From NCBI GenBank assembly GCA_028818755.1, contig JAPPNF010000126.1, positions 1 through 34,739 of the forward strand: DNA of 34,739 nt. Direction: 5' to 3'. The notes under the pieces were generated by a model. That model saw only the letters and a list, made by a program, of their open reading frames with translations. It did not search any database and was not told where the DNA came from. Below, in pieces: positions 14,139-23,265 of this stretch (positions are counted from its first letter, which is position 1; each line of letters opens with the position of its first letter). Origin of the DNA: Deltaproteobacteria bacterium. Its GTDB lineage: Bacteria; Desulfobacterota; Binatia; UBA9968; JAJDTQ01. Position numbers and translations under genes: made by a program.

Positions 14139-17100
14139 ATGGCTAAGAAAAGACGCCCTTTCAACAAAAGGGGCTCCAAGCAAAATAAACAGAGTTCGTC
14201 AGCTAGGTCAGCGACGAGAGCCGGATCGAATGCCGGACGTGGATTCCGGTTTCAGGACGCTGTTGCGGTCTGGCTTGCGGTGGGTATATGGGCTGGCCAG
14301 AGACCACCTTCAATCATGATTCCGGAAGGTGGTGATGACGTAGAATTGCGCGGTGGGGATACAACTTTTGTACAGATCAAGAGCCGGCGCGACCATCTGG
14401 GCGATTACCCGGAGAGCGCTGCTGTTCGACATGTACGGGACTTGTGGGACCGCTGCATTGGTTCCACTCCGCAACCTGATCTGATGGAGCTTGTTCTTGA
14501 ACGAAATGTTGTTGGATTCGCTCCGTCGAAAGAACATTGGACGACCTACACAATCGATGGACCAATCAAGGCAAGGCTTGCAAGCGCTTCCGGGTCGGGT
14601 GATCTCGTCAAAAAAACATCGATTACGGTCGCCGGTTCGCCTCAAGAAGCGTCGATCAATGTGATCGCCGATCAATTGAAATGTTCCCCTGTCGTCGCCC
14701 AGATGTGTTTTGCCGAACTACTAGTCCGAGTTGGTGACTTGGCCGACGGCAACGGAAGACTTGGGCCGGAAGGTTATCGTGGATTGTCCATGAGTGACAC
14801 GGAAGGATTGATCCGCGACGTGTTGGCCAACGTCGATGTCGATGCGATCGAGCGCACGGTCCGTGATGGGGTTTGTGAACCTGTCGATTTCCTGACACCA
14901 CTTTACGACCCGAATTTCTATCTTGGGGTAGATGTCGAGCCTGGCCATGTAGCTGCAGGTCTGGTGTCAGAGCGTCCGAGGGAACGGTCTGCTGCTGTCC
15001 AAGCCATCGATGCACGGCGCGCCGTCCTCGTCGTTGGCCCTTCGGGCGCAGGGAAATCAGCGATCATGTGGGAAACGGCGCATGCGCTTCGTCACACCGT
15101 GCGATGGTTCCGAATACGTCGGCTTGACATAGTCGACATTCCGGCGGTACGGCGGCTGGTGCAGACATTCCGTGCATCAAAAGACAGCCCGGTGGGTTTC
15201 GTCATGGACGATGTTGGACGAAATGGTGCGGAGAGCTGGGGGACATTGCTGAAGGAAGTTATGTCGGTCCCCGGTGTTGTCATGCTTGGTTCTGTCCGGG
15301 AAGAAGACGTCACGCTGATCGCCGAGCGCGCGCGTGCGGCGGAAGTGCGCGCAGATCCCGATGACGAGTTGGCAGAGCGCCTCTGGCATGAACTGCAGGA
15401 TACAGAAAAAACGGATTGGACCGGTTGGCGAGAGCCCTGGCGTCTCAGTGAGGGCCTTCTTCTCGAATATGCTCATATACTGACCCGGGGACAACGGATG
15501 CGGGAGCTCCTGTCCGATCAGGTCGCTGCCAGAATTTCCGATACATCGCGTTCGCTCGAACTTAACATTCTACGGTCCGGAGCATGGGCGGGAACCGCAC
15601 AAGCGGAAATAGATGCGCTACGATTGGCCCGGAGACTCTCGGTCAGTGAGGGCGATCTGTCGCGAGCGCTCCAGCGGCTTATTCAAGAGCATTTGGTGCG
15701 GTCGCCAAAGCCCGGCACGCTGGCCGGTTTACACCAGCTACGATCAGAAGAGCTACTGCGTCTGACCCATCAATTGCCGCTGCCGACTCTTGAGGCGAGT
15801 TTCGAGAATACGGTCGTGAGCGTGCATCCCACGGATCTCGAACCATTGATTGCCGATGCTTTATCGCAGCGACGTCTGTCGGTTTCGGCGGTGGTTCATG
15901 CCTTGATCAGCCGTTTGGAGCAGGAACCGGACGCGCTAGCGCTAGCATCCGCGCTTCGTGGCTTGGGCTCCGGACGTATTGCCGCGGGAGTGGATGAGTG
16001 GCTGGGCACTTCCGAGGGGCGTGCGCTGCCGCGTACGCAGGTCGGAAGCGCTGCAATGATGGGGGTTTCCGGCATTGACTTCAGTAGCCTCCCGATTCTC
16101 CCGGAGATTCAGGCAGCAGCCAATCGGCTCTCGGAAATCAAAGGTTCGCGGCGAGCCGATCCGCGACATTTGTTGATGGATGGGATGTCGCCAAACACTC
16201 TATCCGCCTTGCTCAAAACGGCCGACCTAAAGAGCTTGAACGAGATCCTTGCGGCTCTGGTCGGTACGCCTTTGACGCCGGCAGTTCGCGCTGCATTGGA
16301 CCATGCACCACCATCGCTCTTGAGCGATGACCTCAGAATTGTGGGTTCCGTTTTGGGTACACTAGCCGCGATAGATCGGGGGATTGCCGAGGAATGGGTC
16401 TCAAAAGTCGGACAAAAAGCGCTCTTCTCAAGGATTGAGGACGAGACCGCATGGGCAGGTGCCGTCACCACTGAATACGGACACGAGGGCCTGATCGTCC
16501 GCTGCGACCTTTGGTATGTGGCTGGCTCCAAACAAGGAAACCCTCATGACGCCGTGGTAAGTCTCTGTGAACTACTCTTGGCTCTCTGTCCCGCAGCAGA
16601 GATCGCGGGATCGCGCGCGATCACTTCGAGCGGGGAACTGGCCGGGATAAAGAAAGTCCCGCTCGCGGAGAAACAGATTCCCAGGGCAAATCTTCCTCCT
16701 CCGTCCATTCCTCAATGGAATCGGCGCTGGATTGATGCAATTGCGCGCCGCGTGGCTGCGCCGAGTTACAGCGACTATCTCACTCGAGGAGTAGCCATCC
16801 TGGATGCACTTGTGCCGGCACTGGAACAGATTTTCGATGCTCATCTCAGAGGAAAGGACGCGCTGGCCGCGTTGTTCGAAACTCTCAATTCGCTCAAAGA
16901 AGCCACTGAGACACTGACACCGCCCACCATGTCGTCCCGCGATGCTTCAGGCGCTGGACGTAGCGACGAGAATACATCTGTCACGAAGTTTCAAAACCTT
17001 CTTTACAGCACGACCGTGGATCTCATCACACGGTTCGCCGCGCTCCCGGATCAAGCGGGTGGCTATATTGCTTGGCTGAGTGAACTAATATCCGATGTGG

Positions 17101-18014
17101 ACACGGTGATTGCCGAGGAGCCATGGCATCTTATCGCAGACAGCGCTCCGCAGGCGCTTGGGCGGCTGAAGACACTGCTTAGAAAACTGCAATTGTTGGC
17201 CGGCGAATCCCACGAAAGGCAGGAAGCCCCAGTAGTGACTTGGCGGGCACGCGGGAAGGTTGCGCGTGCGGGCAATGCGCTGCGTTTCATTTCGGTCGCT
17301 GCCAAGGCGACAGCCGAAAAGCGATTGATCGAACGCAAGAACGAGTTCGAGCGGGCGGCGCGAGCCTTAGGTGTCGAAGCGATATTCCATCTACGCGTGG
17401 ATATTGCGGGCATCGTGCCGTGGCCGCCCGCCGACGTTCTTGCCCTATTGCCAGCATGTGATATCGAGAACGCGATCGTTGCGGTTGATCAGTCTACTGA
17501 TTCTCTGCGGTCGGTGGTGGATACTAAGGAGCATCTAACGGTCATGCCGCTTGTCAGAGGGATCGCCATCCCGGCGCTTGCCAAGTCCGGCTATTCTTCG
17601 CTCCTGCCGGACGCCGAAGGCAGTGCTTCTTGGTTGAGGCATCTCGGTCTAAAGAGTTTAGCATCCGGCACGGCGGGTCTGTTCGGAGAAGTTCTAAGCG
17701 TGGCTGGTGAACTGGGAGCGATGGGTCGTCTCCAGCTTGGTCTTGAAGGACGGCCGCAGGAAGAGATCGACACTCGCCGGGAACTAGTCAGTCGCTTGGA
17801 GAAGAACACACGAAAGTTAAATCAGGAACTAAATGGCGTTGACAAAAAAATTCGAAGAGAGGTTTTCGAGTTGGTCGCAGTACTTCAAAGCGGTGAAATT
17901 GATTTTGCCGCTGAGGCGCAAGCTGCGCTCGATGGCCGACCGGGGGAAATCGTAAAACTGGTGGGATGCCTTTCGGTGGTCTTAATCGAAAATGAATTTC
18001 GAAAGATGACTTAG
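14139..18014 (+). CDS. Large nuclease-STAND NTPase fusion (DUF4297/Cap4-like nuclease, Avs-like architecture)
   Basis: A 1291-aa protein. The N-terminal domain (about 25-230) has GRGFRFQDAVAVWLAVG, then E63-GGD-D67-VEL and Q79-I-K81-S, the E...D...QxK pattern of PD-(D/E)XK nucleases of the DUF4297/Cap4 type. A P-loop NTPase follows: Walker A GPSGAGKS (300-307) and Walker B GFVMDDVG (D357, D358), then winged-helix-like segments (LSVSEGDLSRALQRLIQEHL). The remaining ~750 residues are helical without a recognised repeat and end in a coiled coil. Nuclease plus STAND-like ATPase plus long helical sensor is the plan of antiviral STAND (Avs) proteins. The tail is not a recognised Avs sensor. The start is uncertain: the ATG at 14139 lies right behind AAGAGG, and the frame stays open to a GTG at 14031. 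Monocistronic. Confidence 0.75.
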   Translation: MAKKRRPFNKRGSKQNKQSSSARSATRAGSNAGRGFRFQDAVAVWLAVGIWAGQRPPSIMIPEGGDDVELRGGDTTFVQIKSRRDHLGDYPESAAVRHVRDLWDRCIGSTPQPDLMELVLERNVVGFAPSKEHWTTYTIDGPIKARLASASGSGDLVKKTSITVAGSPQEASINVIADQLKCSPVVAQMCFAELLVRVGDLADGNGRLGPEGYRGLSMSDTEGLIRDVLANVDVDAIERTVRDGVCEPVDFLTPLYDPNFYLGVDVEPGHVAAGLVSERPRERSAAVQAIDARRAVLVVGPSGAGKSAIMWETAHALRHTVRWFRIRRLDIVDIPAVRRLVQTFRASKDSPVGFVMDDVGRNGAESWGTLLKEVMSVPGVVMLGSVREEDVTLIAERARAAEVRADPDDELAERLWHELQDTEKTDWTGWREPWRLSEGLLLEYAHILTRGQRMRELLSDQVAARISDTSRSLELNILRSGAWAGTAQAEIDALRLARRLSVSEGDLSRALQRLIQEHLVRSPKPGTLAGLHQLRSEELLRLTHQLPLPTLEASFENTVVSVHPTDLEPLIADALSQRRLSVSAVVHALISRLEQEPDALALASALRGLGSGRIAAGVDEWLGTSEGRALPRTQVGSAAMMGVSGIDFSSLPILPEIQAAANRLSEIKGSRRADPRHLLMDGMSPNTLSALLKTADLKSLNEILAALVGTPLTPAVRAALDHAPPSLLSDDLRIVGSVLGTLAAIDRGIAEEWVSKVGQKALFSRIEDETAWAGAVTTEYGHEGLIVRCDLWYVAGSKQGNPHDAVVSLCELLLALCPAAEIAGSRAITSSGELAGIKKVPLAEKQIPRANLPPPSIPQWNRRWIDAIARRVAAPSYSDYLTRGVAILDALVPALEQIFDAHLRGKDALAALFETLNSLKEATETLTPPTMSSRDASGAGRSDENTSVTKFQNLLYSTTVDLITRFAALPDQAGGYIAWLSELISDVDTVIAEEPWHLIADSAPQALGRLKTLLRKLQLLAGESHERQEAPVVTWRARGKVARAGNALRFISVAAKATAEKRLIERKNEFERAARALGVEAIFHLRVDIAGIVPWPPADVLALLPACDIENAIVAVDQSTDSLRSVVDTKEHLTVMPLVRGIAIPALAKSGYSSLLPDAEGSASWLRHLGLKSLASGTAGLFGEVLSVAGELGAMGRLQLGLEGRPQEEIDTRRELVSRLEKNTRKLNQELNGVDKKIRREVFELVAVLQSGEIDFAAEAQAALDGRPGEIVKLVGCLSVVLIENEFRKMT

Positions 18015-18029
18015 GAAGGTTAAGTCCTA

Positions 18030-18220
18030 TGACCTGCTCCCTTTGAGTGTCTTCAAACAGAGGCTAGTCTTTCGATGGAAGAGGAAGGGGACCCAAGTGC
18101 GAGAACAGGTTCCGCGGAGCCCAGATCATGGGGATCGGCGAAGGAGCATCAGGCGGGCTAACCGCGGTCTTGTGTCGCAGGTGTTGCAAGGGCTGATCTC
18201 GTACTGGCGTTGACGTGATG
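18030..18220 (+). mobile_element. IS3-family left-end relic with decayed orfA start
   Basis: The repeat TGACCTGCTCCC at 18030-18041 is identical to 8309-8320, and the following leader (TTTGAGTGTCTTC ... CTAGTCTTTCGATGGAAGAGG) resembles the leader of the IS3 derivative read inward from 8532. Further on, FRGAQIMGI and then, one frame over, KEHQAG resemble the start of IS3-type orfA (QIMGILKEHQAG type). A frameshift and a stop show decay. No right end was found. Together with 8309-8532 it brackets the TIR/SLOG/STAND block. Confidence 0.6.
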
Positions 18221-18463
18221 GCTGCATTGCCCCATTCGTTGGGTGACTGGTCCTAGGTACCAAACGATGGCCAGTGAGGAACTTTGAGGAGTTTACACTG
18301 GCCATATAGTGTAGTCGGTCTTGGAGAATTTGGGGGACAGAGACGCGCTAGGACGCGCGCAAACTGGAGTGAATCCGCTTACAGTATGCTTACGGCGAGA
18401 ATGGGAATCCTCAACAGGCCCGCAGTTCATTGACGCTATAAACGATAAGTTTATCAAAGAGTT
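18221..18463. other. Spacer at the island-to-backbone junction, upstream of hyuA
   Basis: No gene seen. A short inverted repeat TACACT/AGTGTA lies at about 18294-18311, followed by TTTGGGGGACAGAGACGCG, which looks like an element edge but cannot be assigned. TTGACG at about 18429 and GATAAGTTTATC just before the hyuA start are possible promoter or operator parts. GC content rises sharply from here. Confidence 0.4.
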
Positions 18464-20614
18464 ATGAGTGATTTCCGACGTCGATACATGGTCGGCGTGG
18501 ATGTCGGCGGCACCTTCACCGATTGCGTCGCGGTGAGCGGCGAGGGGAGCATGACCCTGGGCAAGGCGTCCTCGACGCCGCAGAACTTCGCCCTGGGCGT
18601 GCTCGATGCGGTGCGAGACGCCGCGCGAAACCTCGGCATGGCCGACGAGGGCGACCTGCTGAGCGCCACACGGCTCTTCTACCACGCCTGCACCATCGGC
18701 GATAACACGCTGATCACGCGCACCGGCGCGCGCACCGGTCTCATCGCCACCGCCGGGTTCGGCGACACCATCCTGATGATGCGCGGCGGCGTGGTGGCGG
18801 GGCTGCCGGAGTCCGAAGCGCACCACATGGCGGCGCTTACGAAGCCGGAGCCGCTCATTCCCAAGCCCCTCATCGCCGAGGTCAACGAACGGGTGGATTT
18901 CGAGGGCGATGCGCTCGTGGCCCTGGACGAAGCGGAAGCCGAGCGCGCCATCGGAAAGCTCGTGGAACGCGGTGTGGAGTCGGTGGCGGTCTCGCTCCTG
19001 TGGTCCATCGCCAACGACGGCCATGAACGGATCATCGGCGAGCTGCTGGGCCGGCGGCATCCCGACCTGTTCGTGACCCTTTCCAGCGAGGCGGCTCCCT
19101 TCCAGGGAGAGTACGAGCGCACCGCGACGACGGTCTTCAACGCCTATATCGGCCCCAGGATAGGCTCCTACCTGAACCAACTGCGCGCGCTGCTGCGGGA
19201 CCGGGGCCTGAGGCGGGAGCCGCTGATCATGCAGGCCTACGGCGGCGTCCTGGGCGTCGACGACTCGGTGCGCAAGGCGGTGGGAACCATCGAGTCGGGT
19301 CCCGCGGCCGGAGTCGCCGCCTGCCACTACATGGGCCGCCTGAGCGGCATCGACAACATCGTGGCCGCGGACATGGGGGGCACCACCTTCAAGGTCGGCA
19401 TTATCCGCGGCGGCGCCATGGAGCGGGACTACCAGCCTGTTTTCCTGCGCTACCGGCTGCTGTCTCCCAAGATCTGGGTGGAATCCATTGGAGCGGGAGG
19501 CGGCAGCATCGCCTGGCTCGAGGAGGGGATCGGCCTTTTGAAGGTCGGCCCGCGCGGCGCCGGCGCCGACCCCGGTCCGGTGTGCTACAACCGCGGCGGC
19601 GTCGAGCCCACCGTGACCGATGCCAGCCTGGCCCTGGGATACCTGAACCCCGAGTACTTCCTCGGCGGCCAGATCGCCCTCGACGTGGAGGCCGCGCGCA
19701 GGGCGTTGGAGGAGAAGGTGGCGCGGCCCCTGGGAATGAGCGTCACCGAGGCGGCCGGCGCTATCCACCGCATCGTCAATGCCCAGATGAGCGACCTGAT
19801 CCGCAACGCCACGGTCCAGCGCGGACACGATCCGCGGGGCGACACCCTGTTCGCCTTCGGCGGCGCCTGCCCGGTGCATGCCGGCCGGTTCGCGGCCGAG
19901 CTCGGCATCGAGCAGGTGGTGGTCCCGGCGACCGCCTCGGTCCACGGCGCCGTGGGCCTCGTGTCCTCCGACGTGGTGTACGAGGAGGGCGTCTCGGACC
20001 GCTGCCTGGTGCCGGTCCCCGCCGGCCGCCTCAACGCGTCCTTCTCGCCGGTCCTGTCCAAGGTCCGTCGCAGTCTGGAGGATGCGGGTTTCGCCGGCGC
20101 GGATATCACCCTCGCGCGGAGCGTGGACATGCGCTACCGCTACCAGGTCCACGAGATCAACGTCCCGATCCCGCCGGGGGAGGCCGACCTGACCGAAGAG
20201 GATCTCGAGGCCGTGTATGCCCGGTTCGACGGGCTCTACGAGGCGGTCTACGGCAAGGGCTCGGCGTACCGGGCCGCCGGCCGGGAAATCGTCACCCTGC
20301 GGGTCACCGGCTCCGGGGCATTGCCCAAGCCGGTCCTGCGGCCTCTGGAGGGCGACGGCGATGTCTCGGCGGCCGAAAAGGGCACGCGGCCGGTCTACTT
20401 CGAGGAGTTCGGCGACTTCGTGACCACCCCGTTGTACGACGTCGCCAGGATGCGCCCGGGCATGGTCATCTCGGAGCCGGGCGTCATCGAGACCCCCATC
20501 ACCACCATCCTGATCAACCCGGGCGACCGCGCGGTGATGGACGAGCTCGGCAACGTTCGTATCGCGGTGGGTTCGCGGGCGGCGCTTTCCAGGAGGGAGG
20601 ACGATGGACCATAG
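18464..20614 (+). CDS. hyuA: HyuA-type hydantoinase/5-oxoprolinase subunit A
   Basis: A 716-aa protein of the HyuA family, which performs ATP-dependent ring opening of hydantoins, 5-oxoproline or related compounds together with HyuB. The N terminus has the phosphate-binding DVGGTFTD (13-20) and the central part the second actin-fold loop ADMGGTTFKVG. Full Hydantoinase_A_N and Hydantoinase_A domains and the usual C-terminal extension are present; length is normal. The start at 18464 (MSDFRRRYMVGVDVGG) fits family alignments, though its ribosome-binding site is weak; an ATG at 18488 would cut close to the motif. HyuB overlaps by 11 bp. It is the first gene of the first high-GC operon. The true substrate cannot be told from sequence; acetone-carboxylase-like roles are possible for the wider family. 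Confidence 0.9.
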   Translation: MSDFRRRYMVGVDVGGTFTDCVAVSGEGSMTLGKASSTPQNFALGVLDAVRDAARNLGMADEGDLLSATRLFYHACTIGDNTLITRTGARTGLIATAGFGDTILMMRGGVVAGLPESEAHHMAALTKPEPLIPKPLIAEVNERVDFEGDALVALDEAEAERAIGKLVERGVESVAVSLLWSIANDGHERIIGELLGRRHPDLFVTLSSEAAPFQGEYERTATTVFNAYIGPRIGSYLNQLRALLRDRGLRREPLIMQAYGGVLGVDDSVRKAVGTIESGPAAGVAACHYMGRLSGIDNIVAADMGGTTFKVGIIRGGAMERDYQPVFLRYRLLSPKIWVESIGAGGGSIAWLEEGIGLLKVGPRGAGADPGPVCYNRGGVEPTVTDASLALGYLNPEYFLGGQIALDVEAARRALEEKVARPLGMSVTEAAGAIHRIVNAQMSDLIRNATVQRGHDPRGDTLFAFGGACPVHAGRFAAELGIEQVVVPATASVHGAVGLVSSDVVYEEGVSDRCLVPVPAGRLNASFSPVLSKVRRSLEDAGFAGADITLARSVDMRYRYQVHEINVPIPPGEADLTEEDLEAVYARFDGLYEAVYGKGSAYRAAGREIVTLRVTGSGALPKPVLRPLEGDGDVSAAEKGTRPVYFEEFGDFVTTPLYDVARMRPGMVISEPGVIETPITTILINPGDRAVMDELGNVRIAVGSRAALSRREDDGP

Positions 20615-22448
20615 CGGCGACGGCAGGACCGTGGACCCGGTGACCTTCGAGATCCTCTCGCACCGGCTCCAGCGCATCGCCAAGGAGATGGGCGCCACCA
20701 TCGAGCGGGTCGGCGGAACGGTCAACACCACCCAGATGCACGACTACATGGCCTCGCTCTACCGGGCCGACGGCGAGATCCTCGCCACCGGCGAGTCCAT
20801 GCCCTGGCACGTGGCCTGCGCCGGCTTCACGGTGAAGTGGATCATCGAGCGCTTCGCCGAATACGACGGCGTGCACGAGGACGACGTGTTCCTCCTGAAC
20901 GACCCCTACGTCTCCGCGGTGCACCAATCCGATGTCTACCTCATCTCCCCCATCCACGTGGAGGGGCGTCTGATCGCGTGGAGCGCGTCGTTCGTCCACG
21001 TGATGGACATCGGCGCCATGTCCCCGGGCGGCGATTCCCCCGAGGCCAAGGAGATCTGTCACGAGGGCCTGCGCATTCCCGGCATCAAGCTGGTGGACCG
21101 CGGCAACCTGCGCAAGGACGTGTTCGACACCCTCATCAACATGACCCGGCGTCCCGACATGGTGGCGCTGGACATCAACTGCCAGCTTGCCGGCCACAGC
21201 GTGGCCAAGTCGCGCATGAGGCAGTTCTACGGCCACCACGGCGTCGACCTCATGGACGCCGTGGCCGCCCAGATGATCGACTACTCCGAGCGCGCGCTGC
21301 GCAAGCGCCTGGAGGCGATCCCGGACGGCGAGTGGAGCGACAGCGCCGCCATCGAGTCCAGGGAGGGCTCGTGGACCGTCCGGCTGACCCTGAAGAAGCA
21401 GGGCAGCCGCATGGTCTTCGACTTCACCGGCACCGACCCCCAGGCGAGCGTCGGCGTCAACCTGCCTTACCACGCCACCTTCGGCACCTGCTTCGAAGGC
21501 ATCGTGGAGACCGTGGCCTACGATTTCCCCCGCAACCACGGGCTGTTCCGGCCCATCGAGACCATCGCGCCGCCGGGGACCCTGGTGAACGTCACCCATC
21601 CGGCGCCGGTCTCCCTCAACACCACCTCGGGCGGCGCCACCGCCAAGTACGTGGTGGTATCGGTGCTCAACGGCATGTTGGCGGGCAGCGAGGCGTGGCG
21701 CGACGAGATCATGGTGCGGATCTGGGGCGGGCGACGGGTGCGGACGTCGGGGGTGAACCAGCACGGCGCGTTCTATTCCACGAGCCTGGCCATGTCGCCC
21801 CTCAGCGGCAGCGGAGCCCGCGCCACCATGGACGGGGTCGACACCACCAAGCTCGACTTCATGACCTGTCCCAACGTGGAGTGGCTGGAAATGAACTGCC
21901 CGATGCTGTTCCTGTTCCGGCGCCATGCCAGGGACCAGCAGGGAGCGGGCCGCTATCGCGGAGGCACCGGCGCGGAGATGGCGTTCTCGGTGCACAAGGC
22001 GCCGGAGGGCAAGATCGAAGGCGTCGCCTTCGGCGTGGCCGGTCTCGTCAACGGCGGCCGCGGCATCTTCGGGGGCTACCCCGGGGCGCCGAGCATCCTG
22101 GTGCACCTGGAGGGGACGGCGCTGGGGAAGATGCTGGACGCCAACCGGATGCCGCAGGCGCTCGAAGAGCTTGGCGGCACGCCGCGGGTGCTGCCCTACG
22201 TCAGCTTCGAGCTCACGCCGGACGACGTGTTGTACTACACCCTGGGCATGGGCGGCGGTTTCGGTAGCCCGCTGGACCGTGACCCGGGGGCGGTGCTCAA
22301 GGACGTGGAGAACGAGCTGGTGTCGGTGGAGACCGCGCTGCACGTCTACGGCGTGGTCATCGACCCGGCTTCGCTCGTCGTTGACCATCAAGCCACCGAG
22401 GAGGTCCGGCAGCAGCGCCTGCGGGAGAATCGCGGAGCGGGAGCGTGA
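20604..22448 (+). CDS. hyuB: HyuB-type hydantoinase/5-oxoprolinase subunit B
   Basis: A 614-aa Hydantoinase_B family protein, partner of HyuA. Typical stretches are VDPVTFEILSHRLQ at the N terminus, ILATGESMPWHV, DVFLLNDPY, MSPGGDSPEAKEI, and later GSGARATMDGVD and GTGAEMAF. Length is that of a complete B subunit. The ATG at 20604 follows GGAGGGAGG and lies inside the end of hyuA, so translation is coupled. The stop overlaps the GTG of the next gene by four bases. Together with HyuA it should form the ATP-dependent amidohydrolase; nothing appears truncated. Confidence 0.92.
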   Translation: MDHSGDGRTVDPVTFEILSHRLQRIAKEMGATIERVGGTVNTTQMHDYMASLYRADGEILATGESMPWHVACAGFTVKWIIERFAEYDGVHEDDVFLLNDPYVSAVHQSDVYLISPIHVEGRLIAWSASFVHVMDIGAMSPGGDSPEAKEICHEGLRIPGIKLVDRGNLRKDVFDTLINMTRRPDMVALDINCQLAGHSVAKSRMRQFYGHHGVDLMDAVAAQMIDYSERALRKRLEAIPDGEWSDSAAIESREGSWTVRLTLKKQGSRMVFDFTGTDPQASVGVNLPYHATFGTCFEGIVETVAYDFPRNHGLFRPIETIAPPGTLVNVTHPAPVSLNTTSGGATAKYVVVSVLNGMLAGSEAWRDEIMVRIWGGRRVRTSGVNQHGAFYSTSLAMSPLSGSGARATMDGVDTTKLDFMTCPNVEWLEMNCPMLFLFRRHARDQQGAGRYRGGTGAEMAFSVHKAPEGKIEGVAFGVAGLVNGGRGIFGGYPGAPSILVHLEGTALGKMLDANRMPQALEELGGTPRVLPYVSFELTPDDVLYYTLGMGGGFGSPLDRDPGAVLKDVENELVSVETALHVYGVVIDPASLVVDHQATEEVRQQRLRENRGAGA

Positions 22449-23254
22449 GGCGGCCGCTGCGGGAAAACCTGGAGCTGGTGGAGGAGCAGGGCGGAGAGTG
22501 GGTGCAATGCGCCGCTTGCGGCCACCGCCTCTGCGCCGCCGGCGAGGACTGGCGCGAGGCCTGTGTCACCCGGCTGCTGCCGCCGGGGCGCATGGGGCCG
22601 TTCCACGAGATCATGGAAGGCCGCGCGCTGTTGGAGGAGCGTTATTGTCCCGGCTGCGGCGTGCCGCTGGATGCCGCGGTGATGGTGAGCGAGCAACGCT
22701 CCCCGGTGCGGACCGGACCGAACCGCGTGGCCTCGGAACCGCTGGTCCTGGACGCGGCCGGCACCGCGGTCGTCGTGCTCGACCTCAACACCAAGGCCGA
22801 GGACCCGTCCCAGCCGGCTCAGCCGCTGATCCGGCCGGCCCGAGGATTCCTCGACAAGGCACGGGTGGCGTCGGTACCGGTGGTCTACACGGTGGTGGTG
22901 TGGGAGAAGGATACGCCGCACGGCGCCGCGGCGACGGCGTTGGCCCGGCGGGGCGACGAACCGATTCTTTACCCCAACGGCTACGACAAGTTCCTCGGCG
23001 GCGAGTTGCGGGAACTGCTGGAAGGCTGGGGAACCGATACGCTGGTGTTCCTGGGCGGCGCCGCCAACTTCGCGTTGCTCTACACCGCCACCACGGCCGC
23101 GCGCGCCTTCGGCTACACGGTGGTGGTGCCCCTCGACGGGATCTACGCCCTTTCCGACTATGAGATGGAGTACACGCTGCACCAGTTCACGGTGCTGCCC
23201 CGGGTCGCCGGCAAGTTCCGCTTCTCCAGGCTCGCCGCCATCGAATTCCGGTAG
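22445..23254 (+). CDS. Zinc-ribbon / isochorismatase-like fusion protein of the Hyu operon
   Basis: A 269-aa protein with two parts. Residues 1-85 resemble the gamma subunit of acetone carboxylase: ENLELVEE, a C22-x2-C25 ... C68-x2-C71 zinc ribbon, and LPPGRMGPFHEIMEGRALLEE. Residues 105-260 are an isochorismatase-type hydrolase: VVVLDLNTKAED with D113, YDKFLGGEL with K182, and GGAANFALLYTATTAARAFGY. The nucleophilic Cys of the family triad should sit in this last motif, but Ala210 stands there. The hydrolase half may thus be inactive or use another mechanism. Gamma-like subunits go with HyuA/HyuB-type carboxylases and hydrolases, so the first half fits its operon. GTG start overlaps the hyuB stop. 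Confidence 0.8.
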   Translation: MRRPLRENLELVEEQGGEWVQCAACGHRLCAAGEDWREACVTRLLPPGRMGPFHEIMEGRALLEERYCPGCGVPLDAAVMVSEQRSPVRTGPNRVASEPLVLDAAGTAVVVLDLNTKAEDPSQPAQPLIRPARGFLDKARVASVPVVYTVVVWEKDTPHGAAATALARRGDEPILYPNGYDKFLGGELRELLEGWGTDTLVFLGGAANFALLYTATTAARAFGYTVVVPLDGIYALSDYEMEYTLHQFTVLPRVAGKFRFSRLAAIEFR

Positions 23255-23265
23255 GAGCGCGTCGA

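Noticed and set aside
18293..20731. Long minus-strand frame of 812 codons opposite hyuA
   Set aside because: Antisense shadow typical of high-GC DNA; the translation is rich in His, Arg, Gly and Val with no domain, while the plus strand encodes a complete HyuA.
20514..22391. Minus-strand frame of 625 codons opposite hyuB
   Set aside because: Mirror frame of a well-supported gene with no recognisable domain.
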